DNA of 64,000 nucleotides from Mycolicibacterium baixiangningiae (GTDB lineage: Bacteria; Actinomycetota; Actinomycetes; Mycobacteriales; Mycobacteriaceae): assembly GCF_016313185.1 (NCBI RefSeq), contig NZ_CP066218.1, positions 5,270,001 through 5,334,000 on the forward strand. Direction: 5' to 3'. Below, one piece after another: positions 46,050 to 54,146 of this stretch. Positions within the stretch are counted from its first letter, which is position 1. Each line of letters starts with the position of its first letter. Below the pieces are notes generated by a model. That model was not told the origin of the DNA, searched no databases, and saw only the letters and a list, made by a program, of their open reading frames with translations. The position numbers and the translations under genes were made by a program.

Positions 46050-47387
46050 CTAGCTGTCGATCCAGTTGCCGTGGAATCCGTACGGAACCCGGTGCGGTAG
46101 TTTGATTTTGGCGACCGGCGGGGCCGCGAAGTCGGCAGCGTCGAGGATCACCAGATCGCTGCCGTCGCGCTCCGGGTCGTAGACGTATGCCAGGTACCAC
46201 CCGTTGAGCTCGTCCGCAGGTCCCGACGACGCCGGCACGAACACCGCCTCTCCGGGTCCGCCCGGCGCATCCGCGGTACCGAAGGCATGCTCCACGGCCG
46301 CACCGGTCGTCAGGTCGTAGCGGACCAGTCGTTGATCGCCCACCGACACCGCATAGCGCGCGGGCAGGCCCGCCAGCCGGTCGTCGATGCGGGGGAACTC
46401 GACCGCCCGGTCGTCAAGTTGCCCTTCACGAACCACACCGGTCGCGAGGTCGATCGTCCAGCTCCACAGCACGCTGTCGACGTCGAATCCACCTGTCTCA
46501 CGCCACAAATGGGGGTAGCGCACCGCCTGCAGCACCAGCGTGTTGCCGCTCTCGTAGGCGTTGGCGACGTGGAACACGTAGCACGGGTCGATGTCGAACC
46601 AGCGGACCTCGCCGAACGGATCGTCACGCCGCAGCACGCCGAGGCGGGCGCCGTAGGAGTCGTCCCACCGGTAGGGCATGTCGCCTTCGCCCTTGAGCGC
46701 GATGTCCATGTTGAACACGATCGGCAGATCCATGAAGATGATGTGCCCGCTGGTCATCGCGAAGTCGTGCATCATCGTCAACGCCTTGACGTCGATCGGC
46801 CGGTTGACGGTCAGCTGACCGTCGGCGTCGGCGCGGTGGTAGGTCACGTACGGCTCGAACAGGTTGCCGTACCCGAAGAAGTGCAGCTCGCCGGTCGTGG
46901 GGCAGATCTTGGGGTGGGCGGTCATCGAGTCGACCAGTTTGCCGCCGAAGTCGTAGGCGCCGATGGTCTGCAGGTCGTTGGTGATCTCGTAGGGCAGCGA
47001 GGATTCGACCAGGGCGAGCGTCTTACCGGCATGGTTGACCACGTGGGTGTTGGCGACGCTCGAGTGCAGGTTGCGGGAGCCGTCGGAGTTGTAGACCGGG
47101 AAGTTCTGCTCGAAGCTCTCGGTGCGCACCCACCGGTTGCGATACCAGGCGGCGCGGCCGTTCTCGATGCGGACGCCGTGGATCATGCCGTCGCCGGTGA
47201 ACCAGTGCGCGTTGGGTTGGCGGGGGTTGGGGCCGTTGCGCAGGTACCAGCCCTGCAGGTCCGGCGGGATTCGCCCCTCGACGGGCAGGTCGAAAGCGGT
47301 CAGTTCGTCGGCTACGGGCGCGTAGTTGCCCTTCTGGAAGAACTGACCGGTGCCGAACAGGGCGGAGGTGTCAGTGGTGTCGGTCAT
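46050..47387 (-). CDS. Carotenoid cleavage oxygenase
   Basis: 445 residues, RPE65/CCD family beta-propeller. Four Fe(II)-ligand His regions in order: MTAHPKICP, LTMMHDFAMT, YVFHVANAYE and PYGFHGNWID near the C-terminus. N-terminal LQGWYLRNGPNPRQPNAHWF is the family entry motif. Cleaves C=C bonds of carotenoids, apocarotenoids or stilbene-like compounds with O2. The ATG has AGGAG 6 nt upstream. No carotenoid biosynthesis genes are in the window. Confidence 0.93.
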   Translation of the reverse strand: MTDTTDTSALFGTGQFFQKGNYAPVADELTAFDLPVEGRIPPDLQGWYLRNGPNPRQPNAHWFTGDGMIHGVRIENGRAAWYRNRWVRTESFEQNFPVYNSDGSRNLHSSVANTHVVNHAGKTLALVESSLPYEITNDLQTIGAYDFGGKLVDSMTAHPKICPTTGELHFFGYGNLFEPYVTYHRADADGQLTVNRPIDVKALTMMHDFAMTSGHIIFMDLPIVFNMDIALKGEGDMPYRWDDSYGARLGVLRRDDPFGEVRWFDIDPCYVFHVANAYESGNTLVLQAVRYPHLWRETGGFDVDSVLWSWTIDLATGVVREGQLDDRAVEFPRIDDRLAGLPARYAVSVGDQRLVRYDLTTGAAVEHAFGTADAPGGPGEAVFVPASSGPADELNGWYLAYVYDPERDGSDLVILDAADFAAPPVAKIKLPHRVPYGFHGNWIDS

Positions 47388-47497
47388 ACCGGACTCCTGG
47401 GGTTGGACTGGAAAGTCTGCCACCACGATGACACTCCTCATGTGACATGTCAATAGTGGAATGTGAGGAGAGCGGGGTCGGGTTCCCCGCTGCCCGG

Positions 47498-48274
47498 TCA
47501 GATCGCCTGAGCGGTCGGCAGGATGGTGATCTCGGTGAGGTTGACGTGGCGGGGCACCGCGGCGATGAACGCCACGGTCTCGGCGACGTCGGCCGGGGTG
47601 AGGACGTCGATGTCGGCGAGGAGATCGGCCATCAGCTTGCTGGCATCGGGATCGGTGACGTGCAGCGGCAGTTCGGTGTCGACCATGCCGGGTTCGACCG
47701 TCGACACCCGAACCATCTTGCGGCCGAGTTCGACCCGCAGCAGCCGCGTCAGCTGGCTGAGGTAGGCCTTGGTCCCCGAGTAGACCGAGAACTTCTCCAG
47801 CACCCGGGTGGCCGCGATCGACGACGTGGTGATCAGGTCGGCCGGTCGCCCGGCGCCGGCGGCCGCGATCAACTGCGGGACGAAGGCGCCGATCACGTTC
47901 ATCACGCCCGTGACGTTCAGATCGATCTGGCGCTGCCAGTCGTTGACCTTGAGCTCCTCGATCGCCGAGATCAGCTGCACGCCGGCGTTGTTGAACACCA
48001 GGTCGGCGGGCCCGAACTCGTCGGTGACCCGGTCCGCCGCGGCAGTCACCGCATCCCGGTCGGTGACATCGAGCGGCAGCACCAGGGCGGTCCCGCCGTC
48101 CGATCGGATGCGCTCGGCGAGGCGCTCGAGGTTGTCGGTGCGGCGGGCGGCGACCGCGACCCGGGCACCGACTGCGGCCAGGCGCTGCGCGGTGGCTTCG
48201 CCGATTCCGCTGGACGCACCGGTGACGACGGCGACCCGGCCGGCCAGTGGGGTGTTGGTGATGAGTGACGACAT
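47498..48274 (-). CDS. Short-chain dehydrogenase/reductase (SDR)
   Basis: 258 residues. Rossmann TGASSGIGEATAQRLA (TGxxxGIG), NNAG in LVFNNAGVQL, catalytic Ser in TTSSIAA, and YSGTK (Y-x3-K). Classical NADP(H)-preferring SDR (Arg pair in ARRTDNLERLAE after strand 2). Substrate not inferable. Start ATG 48274 with GAAAGGG upstream. Divergent from an XRE/MmyB-type regulator that probably controls it. Confidence 0.92.
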   Translation of the reverse strand: MSSLITNTPLAGRVAVVTGASSGIGEATAQRLAAVGARVAVAARRTDNLERLAERIRSDGGTALVLPLDVTDRDAVTAAADRVTDEFGPADLVFNNAGVQLISAIEELKVNDWQRQIDLNVTGVMNVIGAFVPQLIAAAGAGRPADLITTSSIAATRVLEKFSVYSGTKAYLSQLTRLLRVELGRKMVRVSTVEPGMVDTELPLHVTDPDASKLMADLLADIDVLTPADVAETVAFIAAVPRHVNLTEITILPTAQAI

Positions 48275-48428
48275 ACGTGTCCCTTTCTCGTGACTGACTG
48301 CTTTGCGCACTCCAGACAACCGGCCGGACGCCGCCGCATGGGGCCCGGAGCTGGCCTGATTCATCGGGGGACAAGGTGGGCCACCTTCGGGTCCGTGGAC
48401 GCCGGCCGGTGGCGGCACACTGAAGGTC

Positions 48429-49304
48429 ATGGGTGATCGCAATGGAACTGAACTCGCCGAGTTCCTCAGTGCCCGCCGCGCCCGTCTCACCCCCGACGAC
48501 GCCGGTCTGGACGGTGCCCAGGTGCGCCGCCGGGTGCCGGGGCTGCGCCGCGAAGAGTTGGCACAACTTGCCGGGGTCAGCGTCGACTACTACACCCGGC
48601 TCGAGCAGGGGCGCAGCCGCAGCGCATCTGCCGACGTCCTCGACGCACTGGCGACCGCGTTGCAGCTCACCGACGCCGAACGCCAGCATCTGCACCAGCT
48701 CGGCCGCCCCCGACCCGGCCGCCGCACACGCCGTCCCCGCCCGCAGCGGGTGGACCCGGCCACGCTGCGGCTGCTCGATCTGATGGACGAGGTGCGCTCG
48801 CCGGCGTTCGTCCTCGGGCGGCGTCTCGATGTGCTCGCGCACAATCGGCTGGCCGGCGCCCTGATCACCGAGTTCCGCGAGCTCGCCGCACCGCAGCGCA
48901 ACCAGGCCCGTTTCGTCTTCCTCGACCCCCACGCCCGCGAGCTGTACGCCGACTGGCGCCAGGTGGCGGCCGATACGGTGGCGATGCTGCGGTTCGATGC
49001 CGGCCGCTACCCCGACGACGAGAAACTCTCGACCCTCGTCGGCGAGCTCTCCATCCACTCCGAGGAGTTCCGCAGGTGGTGGTCCGGTCACGATGTGCAG
49101 CGCCGCACCACGGGCAGCAAGGCCTACCACCACCCGCTCGTCGGTGATCTGACTGTGCAGTACCAGGCACTCAGCCCTGCCACCGACCCCGATCAGATCC
49201 TGTACGTCTACACGACCGAACCGGGTTCGCCCTCCGAGACCGCGATGCGGCTGCTGGCCACGTGGCACGCCCGCGACGAGCGTCCCGCGCCGGTCCGCAG
49301 CTGA
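48429..49304 (+). CDS. XRE-family regulator with MmyB-like ligand domain
   Basis: 291 residues. N-terminal helix-turn-helix GLRREELAQLAGVSVDYYTR followed by LEQGR, then from about residue 110 an MmyB-like PAS-type domain (SPAFVLGRRLDVLAHNRLAG; FVFLDPHARELYADWRQVAA; DLTVQYQALSPA). Members of this streptomycete/mycobacterial group usually repress a divergently transcribed SDR gene, the arrangement seen here. Confidence 0.9.
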   Translation: MGDRNGTELAEFLSARRARLTPDDAGLDGAQVRRRVPGLRREELAQLAGVSVDYYTRLEQGRSRSASADVLDALATALQLTDAERQHLHQLGRPRPGRRTRRPRPQRVDPATLRLLDLMDEVRSPAFVLGRRLDVLAHNRLAGALITEFRELAAPQRNQARFVFLDPHARELYADWRQVAADTVAMLRFDAGRYPDDEKLSTLVGELSIHSEEFRRWWSGHDVQRRTTGSKAYHHPLVGDLTVQYQALSPATDPDQILYVYTTEPGSPSETAMRLLATWHARDERPAPVRS

Positions 49305-49360
49305 CGGTCGTTCGGCGCTTCGGCCCGCGCATCGGCGCCGAACGGAGGAAGATCCATCCA

Positions 49361-50068
49361 ATGCCGGCCCGTCGACACTCCGCTCTGTTGACGAAGCTGT
49401 CGGCCAACCGATCGCCGGATTCACGGCGCACAGTGGTCGACGAGCTGCGCCGCGTCATCCTCGAAGGTGGCGCCCCGCCCGGGTCGGCCATCCCGGTGAA
49501 CGACGTCGCCGAGGTGCTCGGCGTCAGCGCCATCCCGGTCCGCGAGAGCCTCAAGACGCTCGTCGCCGAGGGCCTCGTCGCGCACCAGCCCAACGTCGGC
49601 TACAGCGTCGCGCTGCTGACGGCCACCGAACTCGCCGAGATGTACATCGTCCGCGAGACGCTCGAGTCGGCGGCACTCGCCGCGGCGGTGGCCAACGCGT
49701 CGCAGGCCGACCGCACGGCGGTGGCCGCCGCACATCGTCTGCTGGAGAGGGCGGTGGAGGAGGACGATCGGCACTCATACCACCGCCAGAGCCGGCACTT
49801 CCACATCGGCATGACCCGGCCGTCCGGAATGCTGCGCCTGGTGCACATGCTCGAATCCGCTTGGAACATAACCGAACCCGTGCAGCTGATGGTGCACGTC
49901 GAGCGAGCCGAACGGGCCGCGTTGCACGCTGACCACGGCCGCATGCTCGAAGCCTTCCTCGACCGCGACGTCGACGCACTCCTCGCGACGAGCCGAGATC
50001 ACCACCGGCGGCTCAACACCGTGGTGGCAGCGCTGCCCCCGGACACCGGACTGATCGCGCACGGGTGA
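49361..50068 (+). CDS. GntR-family regulator (FadR/FCD type)
   Basis: 235 residues. Winged helix: VVDELRRVILEGGAPPGSAI, VNDVAEVLGVSAIPVRESLK and VAHQPNVGYSV. FCD effector domain from about residue 85, with His and Asp positions that bind metal in the family (RHFHIGMTRP; HADHGRMLEAF; RDHHRRL). Located directly upstream of an NCS1 transporter in the same direction, so it is probably its regulator and responds to a purine, hydantoin or related nitrogen source. Confidence 0.85.
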   Translation: MPARRHSALLTKLSANRSPDSRRTVVDELRRVILEGGAPPGSAIPVNDVAEVLGVSAIPVRESLKTLVAEGLVAHQPNVGYSVALLTATELAEMYIVRETLESAALAAAVANASQADRTAVAAAHRLLERAVEEDDRHSYHRQSRHFHIGMTRPSGMLRLVHMLESAWNITEPVQLMVHVERAERAALHADHGRMLEAFLDRDVDALLATSRDHHRRLNTVVAALPPDTGLIAHG

Positions 50069-50187
50069 GCGGCGAATGAGTCGATCATGTTGCCGATGGC
50101 GGCGAAATATATTCACTGCGCAATGACGGTGAAACACACCGAAGCTACGTTCCGTTCATCGCCTCGCCCGATGGACAGGAACCACAC

Positions 50188-51744
50188 ATGACAGAGATCC
50201 GTGACCTCCCACCGAGCGCCGTGGTCGGCGCGGGCGACGTCGTCGAAGCCGCGGGGCATCCCGTCGGCAGCGGGGTGATCAAGGACAGCTACGACCCGCA
50301 GCTGACCAACGAGGACCTCGCGCCGCTGGGCAAGCAGACGTGGTCGTCGTACAACATCTTCGCGTTCTGGATGTCCGACGTGCACAGCGTCGGCGGCTAC
50401 GTCACCGCGGGCAGCCTGTTCGCCCTCGGTCTGGCGAGCTGGCAGGTGCTGATCGCCCTTCTCGTCGGCATCGTGATCGTCAACGTGCTGTGCAATCTGG
50501 TCGCCAAGCCCAGCCAGCAGGCCGGTGTGCCGTACCCCGTGGTGTGCCGTAGTTCCTTCGGCGTTCTCGGCGCGAACATCCCGGCAATCATCCGCGGGCT
50601 GATCGCCGTGGCCTGGTACGGCATCCAGACCTACCTGGCCTCGGCGGCACTCGATATCGTGCTGCTCAAACTGTGGCCCGGTCTTGCGCCCTACGCCGAC
50701 GTCGACCAGTACGGCTTCACGGGCCTGTCGCTGCTGGGCTGGTGCAGCTTCATGCTGCTGTGGGTGCTGCAAGCCTGCGTGTTCTGGCGCGGGATGGAAT
50801 CGATCCGCAAGTTCATCGACTTCTGCGGCCCCGCCGTCTACGTCGTGATGTTCATCCTCTGCGGCTACCTGCTGTGGAAGTCGGGCTGGCACGTGAGCCT
50901 GTCGCTGGGCGGCGAGAAGCAGGGCAACACGCTGGTCGTCATGCTCGGCGCGATCGCACTGGTGGTGTCGTACTTCTCCGGGCCCATGCTGAACTTCGGC
51001 GACTTCGCCCGCTACGGCAAGAGCTTCGATGCGGTCAAGAAGGGTAACTTCCTCGGGCTGCCGATCAACTTCCTGATGTTCTCGATACTGGTGGTCGTCA
51101 CCGCGGCCGCCACGGTGCCGGTGTTCGGCGAACTGCTCACCGACCCGGTCGAGACCGTCGCGCGGATCGACAGTGTCACCGCAATCGTGCTCGGCGCCTT
51201 GACGTTCTCGATCGCGACGATCGGCATCAACATCGTGGCCAACTTCATCAGCCCCGCGTTCGACTTCTCCAACGTGAGCCCGCAGCGGATCAGCTGGCGC
51301 ATGGGCGGCATGATCGCCGCGGTCGGGTCGGTGCTGCTCACGCCGTGGAACCTCTACAGCAACCCTGAGGTCATCCACTACACGCTCGAGACGCTCGGCG
51401 CGTTCATCGGTCCGCTGTTCGGTGTGCTGATCGCCGACTTCTACCTGGTTCGCAAGCAGAAGATCGTCGTGGACGACCTCTTCACGATGTCGAAGACGGC
51501 CAACTACTGGTACAAGAAGGGCTACAATCCGGCCGCGGTGGCCGCCACACTGGTGGCTGCCGTGCTGGCCATGGCGCCCGTGCTGCTCGGCGGCGTCGTG
51601 TTCGGCATGGCCGGCGCCGCGCAGTACAGCTGGTTCATTGGCTGCGGCGTGGCGTTCGCCATCTACTACGTGCTGGCCACCCGCGGCCCGTGGCGGCTGA
51701 CCGCCCTGCGCGTCGCAGAAGGCGCGACGCTGGTCACCAACTAG
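50188..51744 (+). CDS. NCS1-family nucleobase/allantoin/hydantoin permease
   Basis: 518 residues, 12 helices. NCS1 landmarks: NEDLAPLGKQTWSSYNIFAF at the start of helix 1, VPYPVVCRSSFGVLGANIPA, the helix 3 region AVAWYGIQTYLAS, and helix 8 MLNFGDFARYGKS. Closest in layout to PucI/CodB-type importers driven by Na+ or H+. Follows the GntR gene by 119 bp. No nearby hydantoinase or allantoinase gene reveals the substrate. Confidence 0.9.
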   Translation: MTEIRDLPPSAVVGAGDVVEAAGHPVGSGVIKDSYDPQLTNEDLAPLGKQTWSSYNIFAFWMSDVHSVGGYVTAGSLFALGLASWQVLIALLVGIVIVNVLCNLVAKPSQQAGVPYPVVCRSSFGVLGANIPAIIRGLIAVAWYGIQTYLASAALDIVLLKLWPGLAPYADVDQYGFTGLSLLGWCSFMLLWVLQACVFWRGMESIRKFIDFCGPAVYVVMFILCGYLLWKSGWHVSLSLGGEKQGNTLVVMLGAIALVVSYFSGPMLNFGDFARYGKSFDAVKKGNFLGLPINFLMFSILVVVTAAATVPVFGELLTDPVETVARIDSVTAIVLGALTFSIATIGINIVANFISPAFDFSNVSPQRISWRMGGMIAAVGSVLLTPWNLYSNPEVIHYTLETLGAFIGPLFGVLIADFYLVRKQKIVVDDLFTMSKTANYWYKKGYNPAAVAATLVAAVLAMAPVLLGGVVFGMAGAAQYSWFIGCGVAFAIYYVLATRGPWRLTALRVAEGATLVTN

Positions 51745-51754
51745 GCGACACGCC

Positions 51755-51792
51755 TACGGCCCGACATTCCACACGTGGAATGTCGGGCCGTA
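51755..51792. promoter_or_regulatory. 38-bp perfect palindrome: NCS1 terminator and probable PadR operator
   Basis: Two 18-nt perfect arms (TACGGCCCGACATTCCAC and its complement) around a 2-nt centre, starting 11 bp after the NCS1 stop. Its right end shares two bases with the TACGCT -10 box of the PadR gene (51791-51796), and the ACATTCC/GGAATGT core resembles PadR sites. The arms could also terminate the upstream gene. Confidence 0.6.
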
Positions 51793-51802
51793 CGCTTTCG
51801 TG

Positions 51803-52327
51803 GTGAGCCTTCGATTCGCCGCCCTCGGCCTCCTCGCGCAGCAGCCCGGCAGCGGATACGACCTGCTCAAGCGCTTCGAGAAGTCGATGGCCAACGTATG
51901 GCCCGCGACGCAGAGCCAGCTCTACAGCGAGCTGAACCGACTTGCCGACGCCGGTCTCATCGAGGTCACCGACGTCGGTCCGCGGGGACGCAAGGAGTAC
52001 CGCGTCACGGCCGCGGGGCGGGCCGAACTCAGACGGTGGATCACCGACGCAGGCGACGATCCGCCCCTGCGCCGACCGGATCTGCTCCGGGTGTTCCTAC
52101 TCGGCGAACTCACCCCGGCCGCCGCCCGCAGGTACGCCGCCGAGTTCGCCGAACACGCCGAGGCTGAACTCGCGCGCCTCGAGGCGTTGCGCGACTCGCT
52201 GCATTGGAACGACGACGATGCCGCGTTCTACGGCCGCGCCGCCCTCGAATACGGGCTCCGACTGGCCGCCATGGAGGCCGAATGGGCCCGCGGTGTGGCG
52301 GAGGGGATCGACCAGCGCAGAAATTGA
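51803..52327 (+). CDS. PadR-family transcriptional regulator (PadR-1)
   Basis: 174 residues from the GTG 6 nt after the TACGCT -10 box; a GTG at 51800 is in frame but less well placed. PadR N-terminal winged helix (GYDLLKRFEKSMANVWPATQ; QLYSELNRLADAGLIEVTDV) and a C-terminal dimerisation helix pair (VirR/Vanillate-type, ARRYAAEFAEHAEAELARLE). Usually represses a neighbouring efflux or detoxification gene and itself. Confidence 0.88.
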   Translation: MSLRFAALGLLAQQPGSGYDLLKRFEKSMANVWPATQSQLYSELNRLADAGLIEVTDVGPRGRKEYRVTAAGRAELRRWITDAGDDPPLRRPDLLRVFLLGELTPAAARRYAAEFAEHAEAELARLEALRDSLHWNDDDAAFYGRAALEYGLRLAAMEAEWARGVAEGIDQRRN

Positions 52328-52345
52328 TCGTTGCATCGCGATAGT

Positions 52346-52372
52346 TTCCGATATATCGTCAACGTATCGGAA
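52346..52372. promoter_or_regulatory. Probable PadR operator upstream of PadR-2
   Basis: Inverted repeat TTCCGATA-N11-TATCGGAA, 40 bp before the PadR-2 start. Confidence 0.55.
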
Positions 52373-52412
52373 GCGCGTTCCGTGCTTCCTCGGCATCGAA
52401 GGATTCACGAAC

Positions 52413-53165
52413 ATGAGCAACTCATTCATCACCCCACCCGGCGGTTTCGGTTTCGGCTTCGGCCCCGGTGATCGGCGTGCGCTGCACGGCCAGCGCAGGC
52501 AGGCCCGCCGCGACTTCCGCGACCAGATGCGAGAGCAGCGTCGCACCGACTGCGTCGACGAGCACGGCCCAGGCTTCGGACCGGGCTTCGCCCCCGGTTT
52601 CGGACCGGGCTTCGGTCCCGGGTTCGGCCGCGGACCCGGCCACGGGCCCGGCTTCGAGTTCGGATTCGACCCCCGCGGCGGCGGTTTCGGCTTCGGGCCG
52701 GGTCAGAGGGGACGGCGCGGTGGCGGCCGTAGTCGCCGCGGCGACGTGCGCGCCGCGATCGTCACGCTGCTGGCCGAACGGCCGATGCACGGCTACGAGA
52801 TGATCCAGGAGATCGCCGCACGCAGCAACGGGCTGTGGAAGCCCAGCCCCGGCTCGGTGTATCCGACGCTGCAACTGCTCGTCGACGAAGGACTCATCGT
52901 CGGCACCGAGACCGAGGGCAGCAAGAAGCTGTTCGAACTCACCGACGACGGCCGCTCGGCCGCCGAGAAGGTGGAAACCGCGCCGTGGGAACAGATCACC
53001 GACGACGCCGGACCCGGTCACGCCAACCTGCGCAGCGCGGCCGGTCAGCTGATGGGCGCCGTCGCGCAGTCGGCCTACGCCGCCAGTGACGAACAGCAGG
53101 CGCGCATCATCGAGATCGTCAACAACGCCCGCCGGGAGATCTACGGCGTCCTCGGCGAGGAATAG
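52413..53165 (+). CDS. PadR-family regulator with GFGPG-rich N-terminal extension (PadR-2)
   Basis: 250 residues. Residues 1-105 are low complexity: FGFGFGPG, then GPGFGPGFAPGFGPGFGPGF repeats, then FGPGQRGRRGGGRSRRGD. The PadR winged helix follows (VTLLAERPMHGYEMIQEIAA; PSPGSVYPTLQLLVDEGLIV; FELTDDGRSAAEK). The Gly/Phe tract may be disordered or promote self-association, and the RG-rich stretch may bind nucleic acid (inference). Its own operator-like repeat lies upstream. It is a different protein from PadR-1 beside it. Confidence 0.85.
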   Translation: MSNSFITPPGGFGFGFGPGDRRALHGQRRQARRDFRDQMREQRRTDCVDEHGPGFGPGFAPGFGPGFGPGFGRGPGHGPGFEFGFDPRGGGFGFGPGQRGRRGGGRSRRGDVRAAIVTLLAERPMHGYEMIQEIAARSNGLWKPSPGSVYPTLQLLVDEGLIVGTETEGSKKLFELTDDGRSAAEKVETAPWEQITDDAGPGHANLRSAAGQLMGAVAQSAYAASDEQQARIIEIVNNARREIYGVLGEE

Positions 53166-53169
53166 CCGT

Positions 53170-53218
53170 GATTTCGGCGTGGTTGGTTGCGCTGGGCGCG
53201 ACCAATCACGCCGAAATC
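53170..53218. terminator. Hairpin after PadR-2
   Basis: GATTTCGGCGTG-type 18-bp stem with one G-T pair plus an inner GCGC/GCGC, between PadR-2 and the aldo-keto reductase. Confidence 0.7.
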
Positions 53219-53233
53219 GACGATAGGTGACCT

Positions 53234-54097
53234 ATGCAGACCTTCCCCCTCGGACCCCACACCGTCGGCCGCGTCGGCTTCGGTGCGATGCAGCTGACCG
53301 GCCCCGGCGTCTTCGGCCCACCCCGCGACCATGATCAGGCGATCGCGGTGCTGCGCCGCGCGGTCGAACTCGGTATCAATCACATCGACACCGCACAGAT
53401 CTACGGACCGAACGTCGCCAACGAGCTGATCCGCGAGGCACTGCACCCCTATCCGGCCGACCTCGCGCTGGTCTCCAAGGTCGGCGGGACGCGGGGCGAC
53501 AACGGTGAGTGGCTGCCGGCGCAGGAGCCCGACGACCTCCGTCGGCAGATCGAGGAGAACCTCGAGACGCTCCACACGGACCGGCTGGCCGCGGTCAACC
53601 TGCGGTTGTTCGCACGCGACGGCGGCGACGCTCCTGCCGTCGTCGAGGACCGCGACCTGTTCGACCGTCAGCTCACTGCGATGATCAGGGCCCGCGACGA
53701 GGGTCTGATCGACGGCATCGGACTGTCCAACACGTCGCTGGAACATCTGCGGATTGCGCTGGATCGCACCGAGATCGTCTGCGTGCAGAATGCCTACAAC
53801 CTCGTCGACCGCACCTCACAACCCGTCCTCGACGCCTGCACCGAACAGGGCATCGCGTTCGTGCCGTTCTTCCCGCTGGGATCCGCGTTCACCGCCGACA
53901 ACCCCGTGCTCGGCAACCCCGTCGTCACGAAGGCCGCAACGGATCTCGGCTATACACCCGCGCAGATCGCGCTGGCCTGGACGCTGACCGTGGCGCCGAA
54001 TGTGTTGTTGATCCCCGGCACGTCGTCGGTCGCGCACCTCGAGGAGAACACCGCTGTGCGCGATATCGAACTACCGGCCGAGTTCCTCACCGCCTGA
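53234..54097 (+). CDS. Aldo/keto reductase
   Basis: 287 residues, (beta/alpha)8 AKR. Catalytic tetrad: Asp in HIDTAQIYGPN with Tyr in the same motif, Lys in ALVSKVGG, and the His position replaced or shifted near NLRLFARDG. NADP(H)-binding C-terminal PGTSSVAHLEENTAV. Resembles the AKR family reducing small aldehydes or ketones. The tetrad His of LVQxH is not visible (AAVNLRLF), which may alter activity. Flanked by hairpins on both sides, so monocistronic. Confidence 0.88.
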   Translation: MQTFPLGPHTVGRVGFGAMQLTGPGVFGPPRDHDQAIAVLRRAVELGINHIDTAQIYGPNVANELIREALHPYPADLALVSKVGGTRGDNGEWLPAQEPDDLRRQIEENLETLHTDRLAAVNLRLFARDGGDAPAVVEDRDLFDRQLTAMIRARDEGLIDGIGLSNTSLEHLRIALDRTEIVCVQNAYNLVDRTSQPVLDACTEQGIAFVPFFPLGSAFTADNPVLGNPVVTKAATDLGYTPAQIALAWTLTVAPNVLLIPGTSSVAHLEENTAVRDIELPAEFLTA

Positions 54098-54101
54098 GCG
54101 G

Positions 54102-54146
54102 TTTCGGCGCGCTCACGTACGCCCACGGCACGGGAGCGCGCCGAAA
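54102..54146. terminator. Bidirectional terminator between AKR and glpK
   Basis: TTTCGGCGCGCTC (54102-54114) pairs with GAGCGCGCCGAAA (54134-54146) between convergent genes. Confidence 0.75.

Noticed and set aside
46050..49424. 1124-codon open frame on the minus strand
   Set aside because: The real gene is the carotenoid oxygenase ending at 47387; the upstream part runs across the SDR and XRE genes out of frame and has no recognisable domains.
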